NCBI GenBank assembly: GCA_035293805.1
Contig: DATGMD010000058.1
Span: 1-64,000 of the forward strand
DNA length: 64,000 nt
Source of the DNA: JAJPHF01 sp035293805
GTDB taxonomy: Bacteria > Chloroflexota > UBA6077 > JAJPHF01
Direction: 5' to 3'
In this document: piece by piece, positions 23,045 to 32,868 of the stretch
Layout of the letters: each line of letters opens with the position of its first letter
How positions within the stretch are numbered: the stretch's first letter is position 1
Program-made: the position numbers and the translations under genes
Notes under the pieces: generated by a model
Database searches by the model: none
What the model was told of the DNA's origin: nothing
The model's input: only the letters and a program-made list of their open reading frames with translations

Positions 23045-25375
23045 CTAGCCATTATACAGGTCGCGGTAGAGCAGGTAGTTCGTGTAGACGCGCCGCACGT
23101 ACAGGAACGTCTCGGCGTAGGGGATCTGCTCGGCGTAGAGGTCGGGATCGGCGCCGCCCGGCTCGCGCAGCCAGCGCTCGGCGTTGCCGGGGCCGGCGTT
23201 GTAGCCGGCCAGCGCCGCGGGCACGCCGCCGCGGAACTGCCGCAGCGTCTGCCCGAGATAGTAGGCGCCCAGCTCGATGCTAAGGGCCGGGCGGAACAGG
23301 TCGTCGTCGTCGAGCGGGCCGATGCCGAGGGCGCTGGCGATGGAGCGGGCGGTGGCGGGCATGACCTGAGCCAGCCCGCGCGCGCGGGCCGGCGACTGAG
23401 CGCGCGGCTGGAAGCTGCTCTCCTGGCGCAGCAGCGCGAGGAAGAGGAACGGGTCCACGTTGAAGCGCGCGGCCTGCGTGGTGATGAGGTCCGCGTAGGG
23501 CGCCGGGTAGAGCAGCGCGCGGACGGCGCGGGGGAGGTCGTAGAGCGACGCCGCGCCGCTGGCAGTCCGCAGGCGCTCGCCGGTGAGCATCGCCGCGTTG
23601 TCCGCGCCGAGGTCGCGGAGGGCCACGCCGAGCGTATAGAGGCGCGCGGGGTCGCCGGCGAAGCGGTCGCGCAGGTCGTCGAACTCCCAGCCGGCCTCGG
23701 CGCGCAGCCCGAGCGCCCAGAGCGCGGCGCCGCGCCGCCAGCCGACGTCGGCGGCCAGCTCGCGCGCCAGGGTGGGGGCGTCCGTGCCAGCCGCGGCGAG
23801 CCAGGCGGTCAGGGCGTCGTCGGCGGGTGGCGGGGCCAGCCGCGCCGGGTCGAGCGCGGCCGGGGCGGTGTCGGCGGCGCCGGCGAGGAGCGCCTTCGCC
23901 CGCAGGCCGTAGTAGTCGTCGGGGCCGGCGGCGGCGGCGTCTTGCCAGCGCGCGCGGGCCTCGTCCTGACGACCGACGAGCGCGAGCGTCTTGCCGCTCC
24001 AGAAGAGGATGGCGGCGCGCGGGTTGAGCGCCGGGCCGAGCTGGGCATCGCTCACGGCGCGCGCGGCGGCCTGAGGCGCCGCGGCGGTCCAGGCGGCCAG
24101 GGCGTCGTCGTAGCGATTGTCGCGGCGCAGCGCGAAGCCGGCGCGGAAGAGCGCGAGCTGGCCCGCGGGGGCGTCCGGATAGGCGGCCGCGAGCGCGGTG
24201 TAGCGGTCGGCGGCGTCGGCGTAGCGCTCGGCGTCCTCGACCAGGCGCGCCGCGTGGTAGAGGGCATCGGGCGCGAGCGAGCTATTGGGATAGGTGGCCG
24301 CCATGTCGTCGAAGGCGGCGCGGGCGGCGCTGTCCTGACCCTGCCGCTGCAGGGCGAGGGCGCGGTAGTAGCTGGCGCCGGCCAGCTCGTCGGCGCTGCC
24401 GCCCGCGGCGAGCTGCGCCTCGAAGCCGCCGATGGCGCGGGCGAACGCGCCGCGGTAGAAGCGTACGAGGCCGGCCTGGTAGTCGCTGATCTGGTCGGCC
24501 TGGTCGAGGTCGTTCAGAGCGTCGAGGGCGTTGGCCGCGCGCTCGCTGGCCGGATACTCGGCGACGAGCGTGCGGAAGTGGGCCACGGCGCCCGGCAGGT
24601 CGCCCTGCTGCCGGGCCAGACTGCCCAGCTGCCACTGTACCTCGGCGCGGTAGCTCTCGGTGTGGGCGAGCGGCCAGATCTGCTCCCAGCGCGCCTGGGC
24701 GCCCGCGAGATCGCCGCTGGCGGCGGCGGCCCTCGCCAGACGCTCGAGCGCCTCGATCTGTAGGCGGCGCGAGCCGGACGCGGCCAGCGCCTGCCGCGTC
24801 TCCGCCGCATCGCGCTCGTCGTCGCCGAGCGCGCCGTACCACTGCGCGAGCTGCCAGTGAACGTAGGGCGCGAGGAGATCGCTGAGGCCCAGATAGCCCT
24901 GGAGGCGCGCGATGGCGGCGCGGGTATCCCCCTGCTTCTGCTCGGCCAGGGCGAGGAGGTAGGTGGCGGGCACCCGCTCGGCGCGGTCCGAGTAGGCGGC
25001 GAGCAGGGCTTGGAGCTGCGTGACGGCTTCGCCGGCGTCGCCGTCGTCGAGCGCCAGGCGCGCTAGCTCGAGGCGCGCGGCGGCCGCCACGCCGGCGTCG
25101 CGGCCGGTAAGGACGTTCAGCATCTGGCGGGCGGCGGTGGACTCGCCGTTGCGGACGAGGCGGCGCGCGGCGTCGAGGTCGATGGGCGCGAGCTGAGGTA
25201 GCTGACGGGTGCCGATGGCGAGATCCGCGCCCGTCGCGACGGCGCCGGCCGCGAGCTGGGGATAGCGGCCTACCACCTCCGCGGCCAACCCGGCCGACGG
25301 CACGAGGAACGTCGCCGGGGCGCAGGCCTGCGCGGTCAACGCCCCCGCCAGAATCGCCAGCGCCAGCCCGCGCAT
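23045..25375 (-). CDS. Secreted TPR-repeat soluble lytic transglycosylase (SLT)
   Basis: 776 residues. Start at ATG 25375 (MRGLALAILAGALTAQAC); the GTG further left is less likely. A signal peptide ends near C18, which could be lipidated although the lipobox is poor. Residues about 60-600 are alpha-helical repeats of TPR type (for example VPATYLLALAEQKQGDTRAA and LVAEYPASERAANALDAL). The C-terminal SLT domain has the catalytic Glu in ALLRQESSFQPRAQSP, then GLAQVMPATARSIA, and AALAGYNAGPGNAERWL. It cleaves the glycan strands of peptidoglycan; architecture resembles Slt70 with a longer superhelix. Confidence 0.9.
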   Translation of the reverse strand: MRGLALAILAGALTAQACAPATFLVPSAGLAAEVVGRYPQLAAGAVATGADLAIGTRQLPQLAPIDLDAARRLVRNGESTAARQMLNVLTGRDAGVAAAARLELARLALDDGDAGEAVTQLQALLAAYSDRAERVPATYLLALAEQKQGDTRAAIARLQGYLGLSDLLAPYVHWQLAQWYGALGDDERDAAETRQALAASGSRRLQIEALERLARAAAASGDLAGAQARWEQIWPLAHTESYRAEVQWQLGSLARQQGDLPGAVAHFRTLVAEYPASERAANALDALNDLDQADQISDYQAGLVRFYRGAFARAIGGFEAQLAAGGSADELAGASYYRALALQRQGQDSAARAAFDDMAATYPNSSLAPDALYHAARLVEDAERYADAADRYTALAAAYPDAPAGQLALFRAGFALRRDNRYDDALAAWTAAAPQAAARAVSDAQLGPALNPRAAILFWSGKTLALVGRQDEARARWQDAAAAGPDDYYGLRAKALLAGAADTAPAALDPARLAPPPADDALTAWLAAAGTDAPTLARELAADVGWRRGAALWALGLRAEAGWEFDDLRDRFAGDPARLYTLGVALRDLGADNAAMLTGERLRTASGAASLYDLPRAVRALLYPAPYADLITTQAARFNVDPFLFLALLRQESSFQPRAQSPARARGLAQVMPATARSIASALGIGPLDDDDLFRPALSIELGAYYLGQTLRQFRGGVPAALAGYNAGPGNAERWLREPGGADPDLYAEQIPYAETFLYVRRVYTNYLLYRDLYNG

Positions 25376-25642
25376 GCGCCGTGTCCCCCCTGCTCTCCCG
25401 TGCAACACCGAGCCCCCGGCCAAACGACAGAGGCCCGCCTGAGCAAGCGCCCGATCCTGCCGGTGGTGCGCCCGGCGCGTCCCTCCGCCAGCGTCGCGAA
25501 CCCGCGCCCCTGCCTGCTCGGCGAGCCCCGACCGGGCGCACGCGGCCCGGCCCTGGGCTTAGCCTAGCAGGGCCCCGCGAGCCGTCGCAAGAGAATGCTC
25601 GGGCGTTGGACAAGACGCCGTGGCGCCCGCCGCCGCGGGGCG

Positions 25643-26221
25643 TTAGCTCGCGATGGGCGCGGCGTTGGGGGTGGGCACGACGAGCAGGTCGTCGGGGTAG
25701 ACGCAGCGCACGCTGGAGCGGCCGGGGACGAGGCCCACGTCGAGGCCGTAGAGGTGGAGCGAGACCGTCGGCTGGGGGCCGGGGCTGAGCACGCGGTGGA
25801 TGTCGCTGGGCGGGACGATAGGCGACACCTCGCCGGCGCACACCTGGCGCGTGTCGGCGACACGCAGGCCCGGCGAGGCGTTCGGCCGGTCGCACCAGGC
25901 GAAGCGCGTCTCCAGCTCGCGGCCACGGTAGACGCCGGCCAGGCCCCAGGCGTGATGGTCGTGGACGGGCGTGGCGCAGCAGGGGCGCCAGACCAGCGCC
26001 ACGAGCGAGAAGCGCCCCGCCGGGTCGCCGTAGAGCGTGTGCTGGACATAGGAGGTGGCGGGGGGGCAGCACTGTTCGGGCGGGAGCAGGTTCGGCTCCG
26101 CCAACACCCGCTCGAACTCGGGCGTGAGCGCGGCGAGCAGCGCCGGCTGCGTTAAGTCTCGTCCGATCAGCCGGTCGACGGTCTGCACGAACTCCTGTAG
26201 CGGCGGCGTCAGCGCCATCAT
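25643..26221 (-). CDS. Cysteine dioxygenase type I-like cupin enzyme
   Basis: 192 residues, close to the bacterial cysteine dioxygenase size. The iron ligands appear as the first two His of PVHDHHAWGLAGVYRGRELE and the His in PPSDIHRVLSP. SLHLYGLDVGL near the end carries the conserved Tyr region. The family oxidises a thiol such as cysteine or 3-mercaptopropionate to a sulfinate. It lies 45 bases downstream of the GntR regulator on the same strand, which may control it. Substrate preference cannot be read. Confidence 0.8.
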   Translation of the reverse strand: MMALTPPLQEFVQTVDRLIGRDLTQPALLAALTPEFERVLAEPNLLPPEQCCPPATSYVQHTLYGDPAGRFSLVALVWRPCCATPVHDHHAWGLAGVYRGRELETRFAWCDRPNASPGLRVADTRQVCAGEVSPIVPPSDIHRVLSPGPQPTVSLHLYGLDVGLVPGRSSVRCVYPDDLLVVPTPNAAPIAS

Positions 26222-26266
26222 GCCCCCAGCGTGCTTACGTGATTCCGGATGTCCGACCCAGCGGCG

Positions 26267-26956
26267 TCAACCGGGCACCAGCCGGATGCCGTCGGCCGCG
26301 CCCATCGAAGCGACTAGCGCCTCCAGGACGCGCTTGCGCGAGTTCTGCAACTGCTCGGTAACGACGCGGCGCGCTAGCTCGGCGTCGCCCTTGAGGAGCG
26401 CGTCCACTAGCTCCTGGTGCTCGGCGGCCATCTCCTCGGCGCTGTCGCGCAGGTCGAGGCCCAGGTGGAGGATGCGCTCCATGTCCTCCAGCAGCTTGGC
26501 GACGAAGGCGGCGAGCCGGCGATTGCCGGACGCCTCGGCCACGGCGACGTGGAACTCGCGGTTGGCGCGCAGGAAGCGCGCGTAGCTGGCGCGGTCGCGG
26601 TAGGTGTAGCGCACGCCGACCAGCGCCTTGAGCTGGCAGAGGCCGTCCTCGGTAATGTGCTCGGCGGCTAGCTCGGCCGCGGCCGTCTCCAGCAGCAGGC
26701 GGAGCTGGAAGACCTCCTGCACGTCGCGCAGCGTGACGGGCGCCACGAGGTAGCCGCGGCGGGGCAGCACCTGGACGAGCCCCTCCTGGCGAAGCAGGTT
26801 GAGCGCCTCGCGGACCGGCGTCTTGCTCGTGCCGTAGCGAGCCGCTAGCTCGGCCTCGAAGATCTGGGCGCCCGGCGCGAGGGTGCAGGTGAGGATGTCC
26901 TGCTTGAGCGCCTCGTAGGCCCGCCGCGCCAGCGAGCCGGCCGCTCCGCGCGCCAT
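26267..26956 (-). CDS. GntR-family regulator, FadR/FCD subgroup
   Basis: 229 residues from ATG 26956 (MARGAAGSLARRAYEALKQD), preceded by GGGAGA. The N-terminal winged helix contains IFEAELAARYGTSKTPVREA-LNLLRQEGLV and RRGYLVAPV, canonical for GntR. The C-terminal all-helical FCD domain (about 85-215) has QLRLLLETAAAELAAEH, ANREFHVAVAEASGN with its metal-binding Asp/His pattern and an AAEHQELVDALLKGDAELA segment. Such proteins repress metabolic operons until an organic acid binds. The palindrome at 26979-26990, just upstream of the gene, may be its own operator. Confidence 0.9.
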   Translation of the reverse strand: MARGAAGSLARRAYEALKQDILTCTLAPGAQIFEAELAARYGTSKTPVREALNLLRQEGLVQVLPRRGYLVAPVTLRDVQEVFQLRLLLETAAAELAAEHITEDGLCQLKALVGVRYTYRDRASYARFLRANREFHVAVAEASGNRRLAAFVAKLLEDMERILHLGLDLRDSAEEMAAEHQELVDALLKGDAELARRVVTEQLQNSRKRVLEALVASMGAADGIRLVPG

Positions 26957-26978
26957 TCGCGTATCTCCCGGCACATCG

Positions 26979-26998
26979 CTGATATATCAGACATATGT
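26979..26998. promoter_or_regulatory. Candidate GntR operator
   Basis: CTGATATATCAG (26979-26990) is a perfect 12-base palindrome, directly followed by the 8-base palindrome ACATATGT. It is markedly AT-rich in a GC-rich setting and lies 23 bases before the GntR start codon, where an autoregulatory site is expected. Confidence 0.55.
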
Positions 26999-27043
26999 TA
27001 CCGCGGCGGGCGTCTGGGCGCAAGGCAGATTGTGATCGTTTGC

Positions 27044-27056
27044 GGTTGAGTCAACC
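27044..27056. promoter_or_regulatory. Palindrome GGTTGA-G-TCAACC, possible second regulator site
   Basis: A perfect 6+1+6 inverted repeat 88 bases upstream of the GntR start and about 220 bases upstream of the methyltransferase. Function is inferred only from symmetry. Confidence 0.35.
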
Positions 27057-27200
27057 CGGCAGGGCGCGGCCAGCGCCGTGCCGGCGGCATGCCAATCCGG
27101 CGGGGCGCGGCAAGCGGCGCTGCTACTGCGCGGTTGCGCCGCTGCGGGCGTTTACACCAGCCACGGCAAGGTAGTAGCCAAGCCGGCTCACCATAACGGC

Positions 27201-27240
27201 GGAGTAGGGCGGCGACATAGGGAGTAGGGCGGCGACATAG
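27201..27240 (+). repeat. Exact 20-bp tandem duplication
   Basis: GGAGTAGGGCGGCGACATAG occurs twice in direct succession (27201-27220 and 27221-27240), 36 bases before the methyltransferase start. Confidence 0.9.
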
Positions 27241-27276
27241 AATGATGGGCCCCGCCGGGGCCGAACGGGAGGGTAG

Positions 27277-28098
27277 ATGGAAGAGAGACCATCGATGCAG
27301 CGATCCGGCGCCATATACACGCTCGACAACGCCTGGCAGCACGCGCGCGAGCGGCTGGCGCTGCTGGAGGCAGCGGCCGATCCCGGCACCATCCGCCATC
27401 TGGAGGCACTGGGCGTGGCGCCGGGCTGGCGCTGCTGGGAGGCCGGGGGCGGCGGCGGCTCGATCGCGGCCTGGCTCTGCGGGCGCACCGGCCCGGCCGG
27501 CCGTGTCGTCGCCACGGACCTCGATACGCGTTTCCTCGACGCGCTGGACTATCCAAACATCGACGTGCGTCGGCACGATATCGTCGCCGAGACGCCGCCG
27601 GGGAGCGCGTTTGACCTCATCCACGCCCGCGCGCTGCTCGTGCACCTGCCGGCGCGCGAGGCGGTGCTCGATCGCATGGTCGCGGCGCTGCGGCCGGGCG
27701 GCCGGCTGCTGCTGGAGGAGCCGGACTACGTCTCCAAGATTCCCGACCCGGGCAACGATCCCCGAGCGAACGAGGTGTTCGCGCGCGTCCGCGCGGCTGA
27801 GGCGCGGTGGATGGCCGAGGCCGGCATCGACGAGGCGTACGGCCGGCACCTGTACGCGGCGCTGCGGCGTCGCGGGCTGGAGGAGGTCGCGGCGGAAGGG
27901 CGCGTGCCCGTCGCCCGCGGCGGCACGCCGCTGGCGCGCTTCTACCGCCTGACGGCCGAGCAATCGCGCGAGCGCTACCTGGGCGCCGGGCTGACGGCAG
28001 CAGACTTCGATGCGTACCTGGCGCTGCACGACGACCCCGACTTTGTCTGGATCCAGGGGACGATCTTCGCGGCGTGGGGACGAAAGCCGGGCGGGTGA
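27277..28098 (+). CDS. SAM-dependent class I methyltransferase
   Basis: 273 residues. GWRCWEAGGGGGSIAAWLC is the glycine-rich SAM-binding loop (motif I), RVVATDLDTRFLDAL motif II with the acidic residue that binds the ribose, FDLIHARALLVHLPARE motif III/IV and LRPGGRLLLEEPDYV motif V. Similar to ubiquinone/menaquinone and polyketide-type methyltransferases. The substrate is unknown; SRERYLGAGLTAADFDAYLALHDDPDFVW near the end is typical of a tailoring-type subfamily. It stands alone between GntR and a MITE-like repeat. Confidence 0.85.
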   Translation: MEERPSMQRSGAIYTLDNAWQHARERLALLEAAADPGTIRHLEALGVAPGWRCWEAGGGGGSIAAWLCGRTGPAGRVVATDLDTRFLDALDYPNIDVRRHDIVAETPPGSAFDLIHARALLVHLPAREAVLDRMVAALRPGGRLLLEEPDYVSKIPDPGNDPRANEVFARVRAAEARWMAEAGIDEAYGRHLYAALRRRGLEEVAAEGRVPVARGGTPLARFYRLTAEQSRERYLGAGLTAADFDAYLALHDDPDFVWIQGTIFAAWGRKPGG

Positions 28099-28110
28099 GC
28101 GCGGGCGCTT

Positions 28111-28339
28111 ACAGCGGTTTGCAGCGAGACTGAGCGGTCAGCTGACATCGGGGCGGCGGCAGTGGCGCTTGCCGTATGCCGCGCCCCAAGCCCCCGCGGC
28201 GCCGGCCCTCCCGGTGGCTCCGGCGCCGGCACGGCGGCAGTGGCGCTTGCAGTATTCCGCGCCACAGGCCGCGGGCGGCCACGAGAGCCGCCCCTACGAC
28301 ACGCGGGCCGCTCACCTGGCGCGCAAACGGCTCTAGAGC
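28111..28339. repeat. MITE-like repeat, copy 2, with inserted repeat units
   Basis: The left end CAGCGGTTTGCAG.GAGACTGAGCGGTCAG and right end CTCACCTGGCGCGCAAACGGCTCTAG match copy 1 (18987-19112). This copy is longer because its centre holds two family-E units (28155-28187, 28233-28267) and a family-B-like palindrome near 28265-28299. It fills most of the 28099-28422 gap; no gene is seen there. Confidence 0.6.
28155..28267 (+). repeat. Family-E repeat, two copies
   Basis: GGCGGCAGTGGCGCTTGC followed by (C/A)GTAT(G/T)CCGCGCC occurs at 28155-28187 and 28233-28267. A third copy lies in reverse at 38410-38440. Confidence 0.75.
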
Positions 28340-28422
28340 GTAAGGCCCGGGACCAGCCGTGCGCCGCCAGCGGCGGCCTGCCAGTCGCGCTCGGGCCGTC
28401 GCTCGACGCCGAGCCGTGCGTA

Positions 28423-29277
28423 TTACTCCCAGTGGAAGGTGAGGGCGGCGGCGAGGGGGGCGGCGACGGACCAGGCGAGGAGGAGCAGGGCCGAGCCGGG
28501 GGGCACGTCGGCTGGCTGGGCGAGCGCGCCGCGCAGGGTATCGGCGAGGGCGGCGGCCGGCAGCAGGTGGCCGATGGCGGCCATCCAGGCGGGCAGGGCG
28601 CTGAGCGGCAGGAACAGCCCGCCGAGCAGCAGAAGCACCAGGAACAGCCCGTTGGCGCCCGCCAGGGTGGCCTCGGGGCGCAGCGTGCCGGCCATCAGCA
28701 GCCCCAGGCCGGCGAAGGCCGCCGTGCCGAGCAGCAGCGCCAGCAGCGCCAGCGCCGGCTCGCCCTGCGGCCGCCAGCCGTAGGCGACGATCGCGAGGCC
28801 GACCAACACCACGACCTGCACCACTTCGAGGATGACGACGGAGAGCAGCTTCGCCAGCACCAGGCCAGCGCGCGGCAGCGGCGTGGCGCCGAGCCGCTTG
28901 AGCACGCCGTCGCCGCGCTCGTAGGCGGTGGCAATGCCGAGGTTCGCGAGGCCGGTGGCGATGACGGCGAGGGCGAGCGTGCCGGGCAGCAGGAAGTCGA
29001 TAGGGTGTGCAATGGGCACCGGCAGCGCGCCCACGGACATGAAGAAGGCGAGCAGGACCACTGGGATCACGAGCGTGACGAGCACACTCTCGCCGCGGCG
29101 CAAGCTGAGCAGCACTTCGGCCCAGGTCTGCGCGGCGAGCATGCGGGGCAGCGACGCCGCGCCCCCGGTTGCGCCAGCGGGCGCGAGGTCGTGGGCGCTG
29201 AGCCCGCCCCGGGCGCCGAGCGCCGCGCGACTCATGATCTCACCACCCCGTTCGGAGCGGACCGATACGTCGCTCAT
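28423..29277 (-). CDS. ABC-2 type exporter permease
   Basis: 284 residues, about six transmembrane helices (ESVLVTLVIPVVLLAFFMSV, LVLAKLLSVVILEVVQVVVL, ALLALLLGTAAFAGLGLLMAG and others). The motif TAYERGDGVLKRLGATPLPR between the first helices is typical of ABC-2 permeases such as drug and bacteriocin exporters. Its start overlaps the end of the ATPase gene by 4 bases, so both are translated together. It probably exports a drug or lipid-like compound. Confidence 0.88.
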   Translation of the reverse strand: MSDVSVRSERGGEIMSRAALGARGGLSAHDLAPAGATGGAASLPRMLAAQTWAEVLLSLRRGESVLVTLVIPVVLLAFFMSVGALPVPIAHPIDFLLPGTLALAVIATGLANLGIATAYERGDGVLKRLGATPLPRAGLVLAKLLSVVILEVVQVVVLVGLAIVAYGWRPQGEPALALLALLLGTAAFAGLGLLMAGTLRPEATLAGANGLFLVLLLLGGLFLPLSALPAWMAAIGHLLPAAALADTLRGALAQPADVPPGSALLLLAWSVAAPLAAALTFHWE

Positions 29278-30239
29278 CGTAGCTCCCGTCCCGTGAGCCG
29301 CAGGAAGACGTCTTCGAGCGACTCCTCGCCCACGCGCACCTCGCTTGGCAGCACGTCGCGCTCGCGCAGCCAGGCAGCCAGCTCGACGAGCAGATCGCTC
29401 GCCGCCCGCGTCTGTAGCGCATACACGCCGGGCTGCGTCTCACGCGCCTCCATGACTGAGGGGAGGGCGGCGAGCGCGCGCACGTCGAGGCCCGGCGCGG
29501 CGCGCAGGCGCACCTGGGTCGCGTCGCCGCGCGTTAGCTCGGCGGGCGTGCCGAGGGCGATGAGCTGGCCGTGGTCGACGATCGCGACGCGGTCGGCCAG
29601 CCGCGCGGCCTCCTCCAGGTAGTGGGTCGTCAGCAGCACCGTCGTCCCGGCCGTCTTGAGCTGGCGAATGAGGTCCCAGGTGGCGGCGCGCGCCTGCGGG
29701 TCCATGCCGGCGCTCGGCTCGTCGAGGAAGAGCAGCTCGGGACGGCCGACCAGGGCCAGCGCGAGAGCCAGCCGCTGCCGCTGGCCGCCCGACAGGCGCC
29801 GATAGCGCGTGCGGGCGGCGTCTTCCAGGCCGACGAGCGCGAGCAGCGCGTCGGGGTCGGCGGGGGCGGTGTAGTAGCTGGCGAAGAGGTGGAGCGCCTC
29901 GCGCGGCGTGATCGCGCGGTAGAGGCCGGTCTCCTGGAGCATGACGCCGATGCGAGCCCGTAGCGCGGCGCCCTGCCGCTGCGGATCGAGGCCGAGCACG
30001 CGCACCGTGCCGGCGTCGGGCGCGCGGTAGCCTTCCAGAATCTCCAGGGTGGTCGTCTTGCCCGCGCCGTTGGGGCCGAGCAGGGCGAACGTCTCGCCGC
30101 GCGCCACGCGGAAGCTGATGCCGTCCACGGCGCGGCGGCTGCCATAGGTCTTGACGAGGCCGTCGACGGCCACGGCGGCACCGTCCGCGCGCTCGTCGAG
30201 CAGCGCGGCGCCGCCCCGTGCGGCGGCCGACTCACGCAT
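29274..30239 (-). CDS. ABC exporter ATP-binding protein
   Basis: 321 residues. Walker A GPNGAGKTTT, Q-loop in VMLQETGLYRAITPREAL, signature LSGGQRQRLALALAL, Walker B ELLFLDEPSAGMDP and the H-loop LLTTHYLEEAARLADR are all intact. The C-terminal ~90 residues with ESLEDVFLRLTGREL are typical of DrrA/CcmA-like drug exporters. It pairs with the overlapping permease gene and starts 8 bases after the ffh stop, so it is probably read through from the ffh transcript. Confidence 0.92.
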   Translation of the reverse strand: MRESAAARGGAALLDERADGAAVAVDGLVKTYGSRRAVDGISFRVARGETFALLGPNGAGKTTTLEILEGYRAPDAGTVRVLGLDPQRQGAALRARIGVMLQETGLYRAITPREALHLFASYYTAPADPDALLALVGLEDAARTRYRRLSGGQRQRLALALALVGRPELLFLDEPSAGMDPQARAATWDLIRQLKTAGTTVLLTTHYLEEAARLADRVAIVDHGQLIALGTPAELTRGDATQVRLRAAPGLDVRALAALPSVMEARETQPGVYALQTRAASDLLVELAAWLRERDVLPSEVRVGEESLEDVFLRLTGRELR

Positions 30240-30247
30240 CGGCGCGC

Positions 30248-31576
<1,329 letters not shown>

Positions 31577-31613
31577 TGTTGTCTATTCCCCATGCACCGG
31601 GCACGAATGCCGC

Positions 31614-31723
31614 GCCGGGCGGCAGGGGGCGAGCCCCTGCGCTACGTTTCCTTACCTAATGTTTGTGTACCGAGCGGGCGACCGGCCAGCGCCAGGTAAC
31701 AGGGGACGAGCCCTTGCCCTACG
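31614..31723. repeat. Family-A palindromic repeats, two copies between ftsY and ffh
   Basis: 31614-31646 (CCGGGCGGCAGGGGGCGAGC with CCCTGCGCTACG) and 31691-31723 (AACAGGGGACGAGCCCTTGC with CCTACG) fill the 188-base gap. Confidence 0.7.
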
Positions 31724-31764
31724 TTGCTTGGCCGCTCTCGGCAGCACCGCGCGGGCATGGCGGG

Positions 31765-32706
31765 TCAGCCGCCGGCGGCCTGGCCGGCGGTTCCCTCGGT
31801 GAGCGCGTCGACGAAGGCGCTCGGGTCGAACTCGCTCAGATCGTCGATCTTCTCGCCGGTGCCGATGAAGCGCACCGGCACGTGCAGCTCGCGGGTAATG
31901 GCGAACACCACGCCGCCCTTCGCGGTGCCGTCGAGCTTGGAGATGACCAGCCCGTCCAGGCCGATCGCCTCGCCGAACTGGCGCGCTTGCAGCACGGCGT
32001 TCTGGCCGGTCGTCGCATCCAGGACGAGGATCACGCTGACCGCGTCGACGCCCTGCTTGTCGATGACGCGCCGAATCTTCTTCAGCTCTTCCATCAGGTT
32101 GAACTTCGTGTGCAGGCGGCCGGCGGTGTCGATGATCACCACGTCGGCGCCGCGCGCTTTGGCGGCGGCCAGGGCATCGTAGACCACGGAGCCCGGGTCG
32201 GCATTCGGCTGGTGGGCGACAACGGGCAGGTTGGCGCGCTCGCCCCAGATCTTGAGCTGGTCGATGGCCGCGGCGCGGAAGGTGTCGGCGGCAGCCAGGA
32301 TCACGCGGTGGCCCTGGTCGCGCCAGTAGGCGCCGAGCTTGGCGATGCTCGTCGTCTTGCCGACGCCGTTCACGCCGATCACCAGCACGGCGTTCAGGGT
32401 GGGCGAGGGGAGCAGCGGCTTGTCCGACACGTCCTCGGCAAGCAGCGCCTCCAGCTCCTCGCGCAGGATCTCGTACAGCTCGTCGCCGTTCTTCGCCTCA
32501 CCTAGCTCGACCGACTCGCGCAGGCGGCTCAGCAGCTCCTCGGTCGTCGCCACGCCGACGTCGGCCTGGAGGAGGATCATCTCGACCTCTTCCCACAGGT
32601 CTTCGTCGATGACGCGGGCCTCGCGGAAGGCCTCGCGGATCTTCTCGAAGAACGTCTCGCGGGTCTTCTCAGTGCCGCGGTTCAGCCCGAACAAGCGCTT
32701 CAGCAC
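31765..32706 (-). CDS. ftsY: Signal recognition particle receptor FtsY
   Basis: 313 residues from GTG 32706 (LKRLFGLNRGTEKTR); the open frame to 32757 runs through a family-C repeat and is unlikely to be used. Membrane-associated GTPase that receives Ffh-ribosome complexes. The four-helix N domain is followed by GVNGVGKTTSIAKLGA, DTFRAAAIDQLKIW, VIIDTAGRLHTKFNLM, TGQNAVLQARQF and ISKLDGTAKGGV. There is no acidic N-terminal extension, so it is a short FtsY like those of many Gram-positive-type phyla. Order rnc-smc-ftsY-ffh is widely conserved. Confidence 0.95.
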   Translation of the reverse strand: MLKRLFGLNRGTEKTRETFFEKIREAFREARVIDEDLWEEVEMILLQADVGVATTEELLSRLRESVELGEAKNGDELYEILREELEALLAEDVSDKPLLPSPTLNAVLVIGVNGVGKTTSIAKLGAYWRDQGHRVILAAADTFRAAAIDQLKIWGERANLPVVAHQPNADPGSVVYDALAAAKARGADVVIIDTAGRLHTKFNLMEELKKIRRVIDKQGVDAVSVILVLDATTGQNAVLQARQFGEAIGLDGLVISKLDGTAKGGVVFAITRELHVPVRFIGTGEKIDDLSEFDPSAFVDALTEGTAGQAAGG

Positions 32707-32740
32707 GATGTCACAGAGCCTTTCTGACGAGCGAGGAGGT

Positions 32741-32856
32741 GGACCCCCTCCCCCCACCCCCTCCCCCCACAGGGGGCGGGGGGCTTCCCGGCGGCGCCGG
32801 CCCCGGCGTCCTCCCCCCTTCCCTTGTGGGAGCGAGGAGGGTAGGGGGGAGAGGGG
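32741..32856. repeat. Family-C GC-rich hairpin repeats between smc and ftsY
   Basis: Runs such as CCCCCTCCCCCCAC...GGGGGCGGGGGG and CCCTTCCCTTGTGGGAG fold into strong stems and resemble the copies at 5652 and 33564. Confidence 0.6.
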
Positions 32857-32868
32857 TTTCGTGTCGCT

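Larger units (their letters stand above)
26957..27276. other. Intergenic region between GntR and methyltransferase genes
   Basis: Divergent spacer of 320 bases with no gene. It contains two palindromes (26979-26990 and 27044-27056) and an exact 20-bp tandem duplication (27201-27240). Confidence 0.6.

Noticed and set aside
22550..24763. 737-codon plus-strand frame opposite the transglycosylase
   Set aside because: Antisense shadow; no ribosome site and biased Gly/Val/Arg composition.
24282..26072. 596-codon minus-strand frame
   Set aside because: Out-of-frame shadow spanning the transglycosylase and cysteine-dioxygenase-like genes; Arg/Pro-rich.
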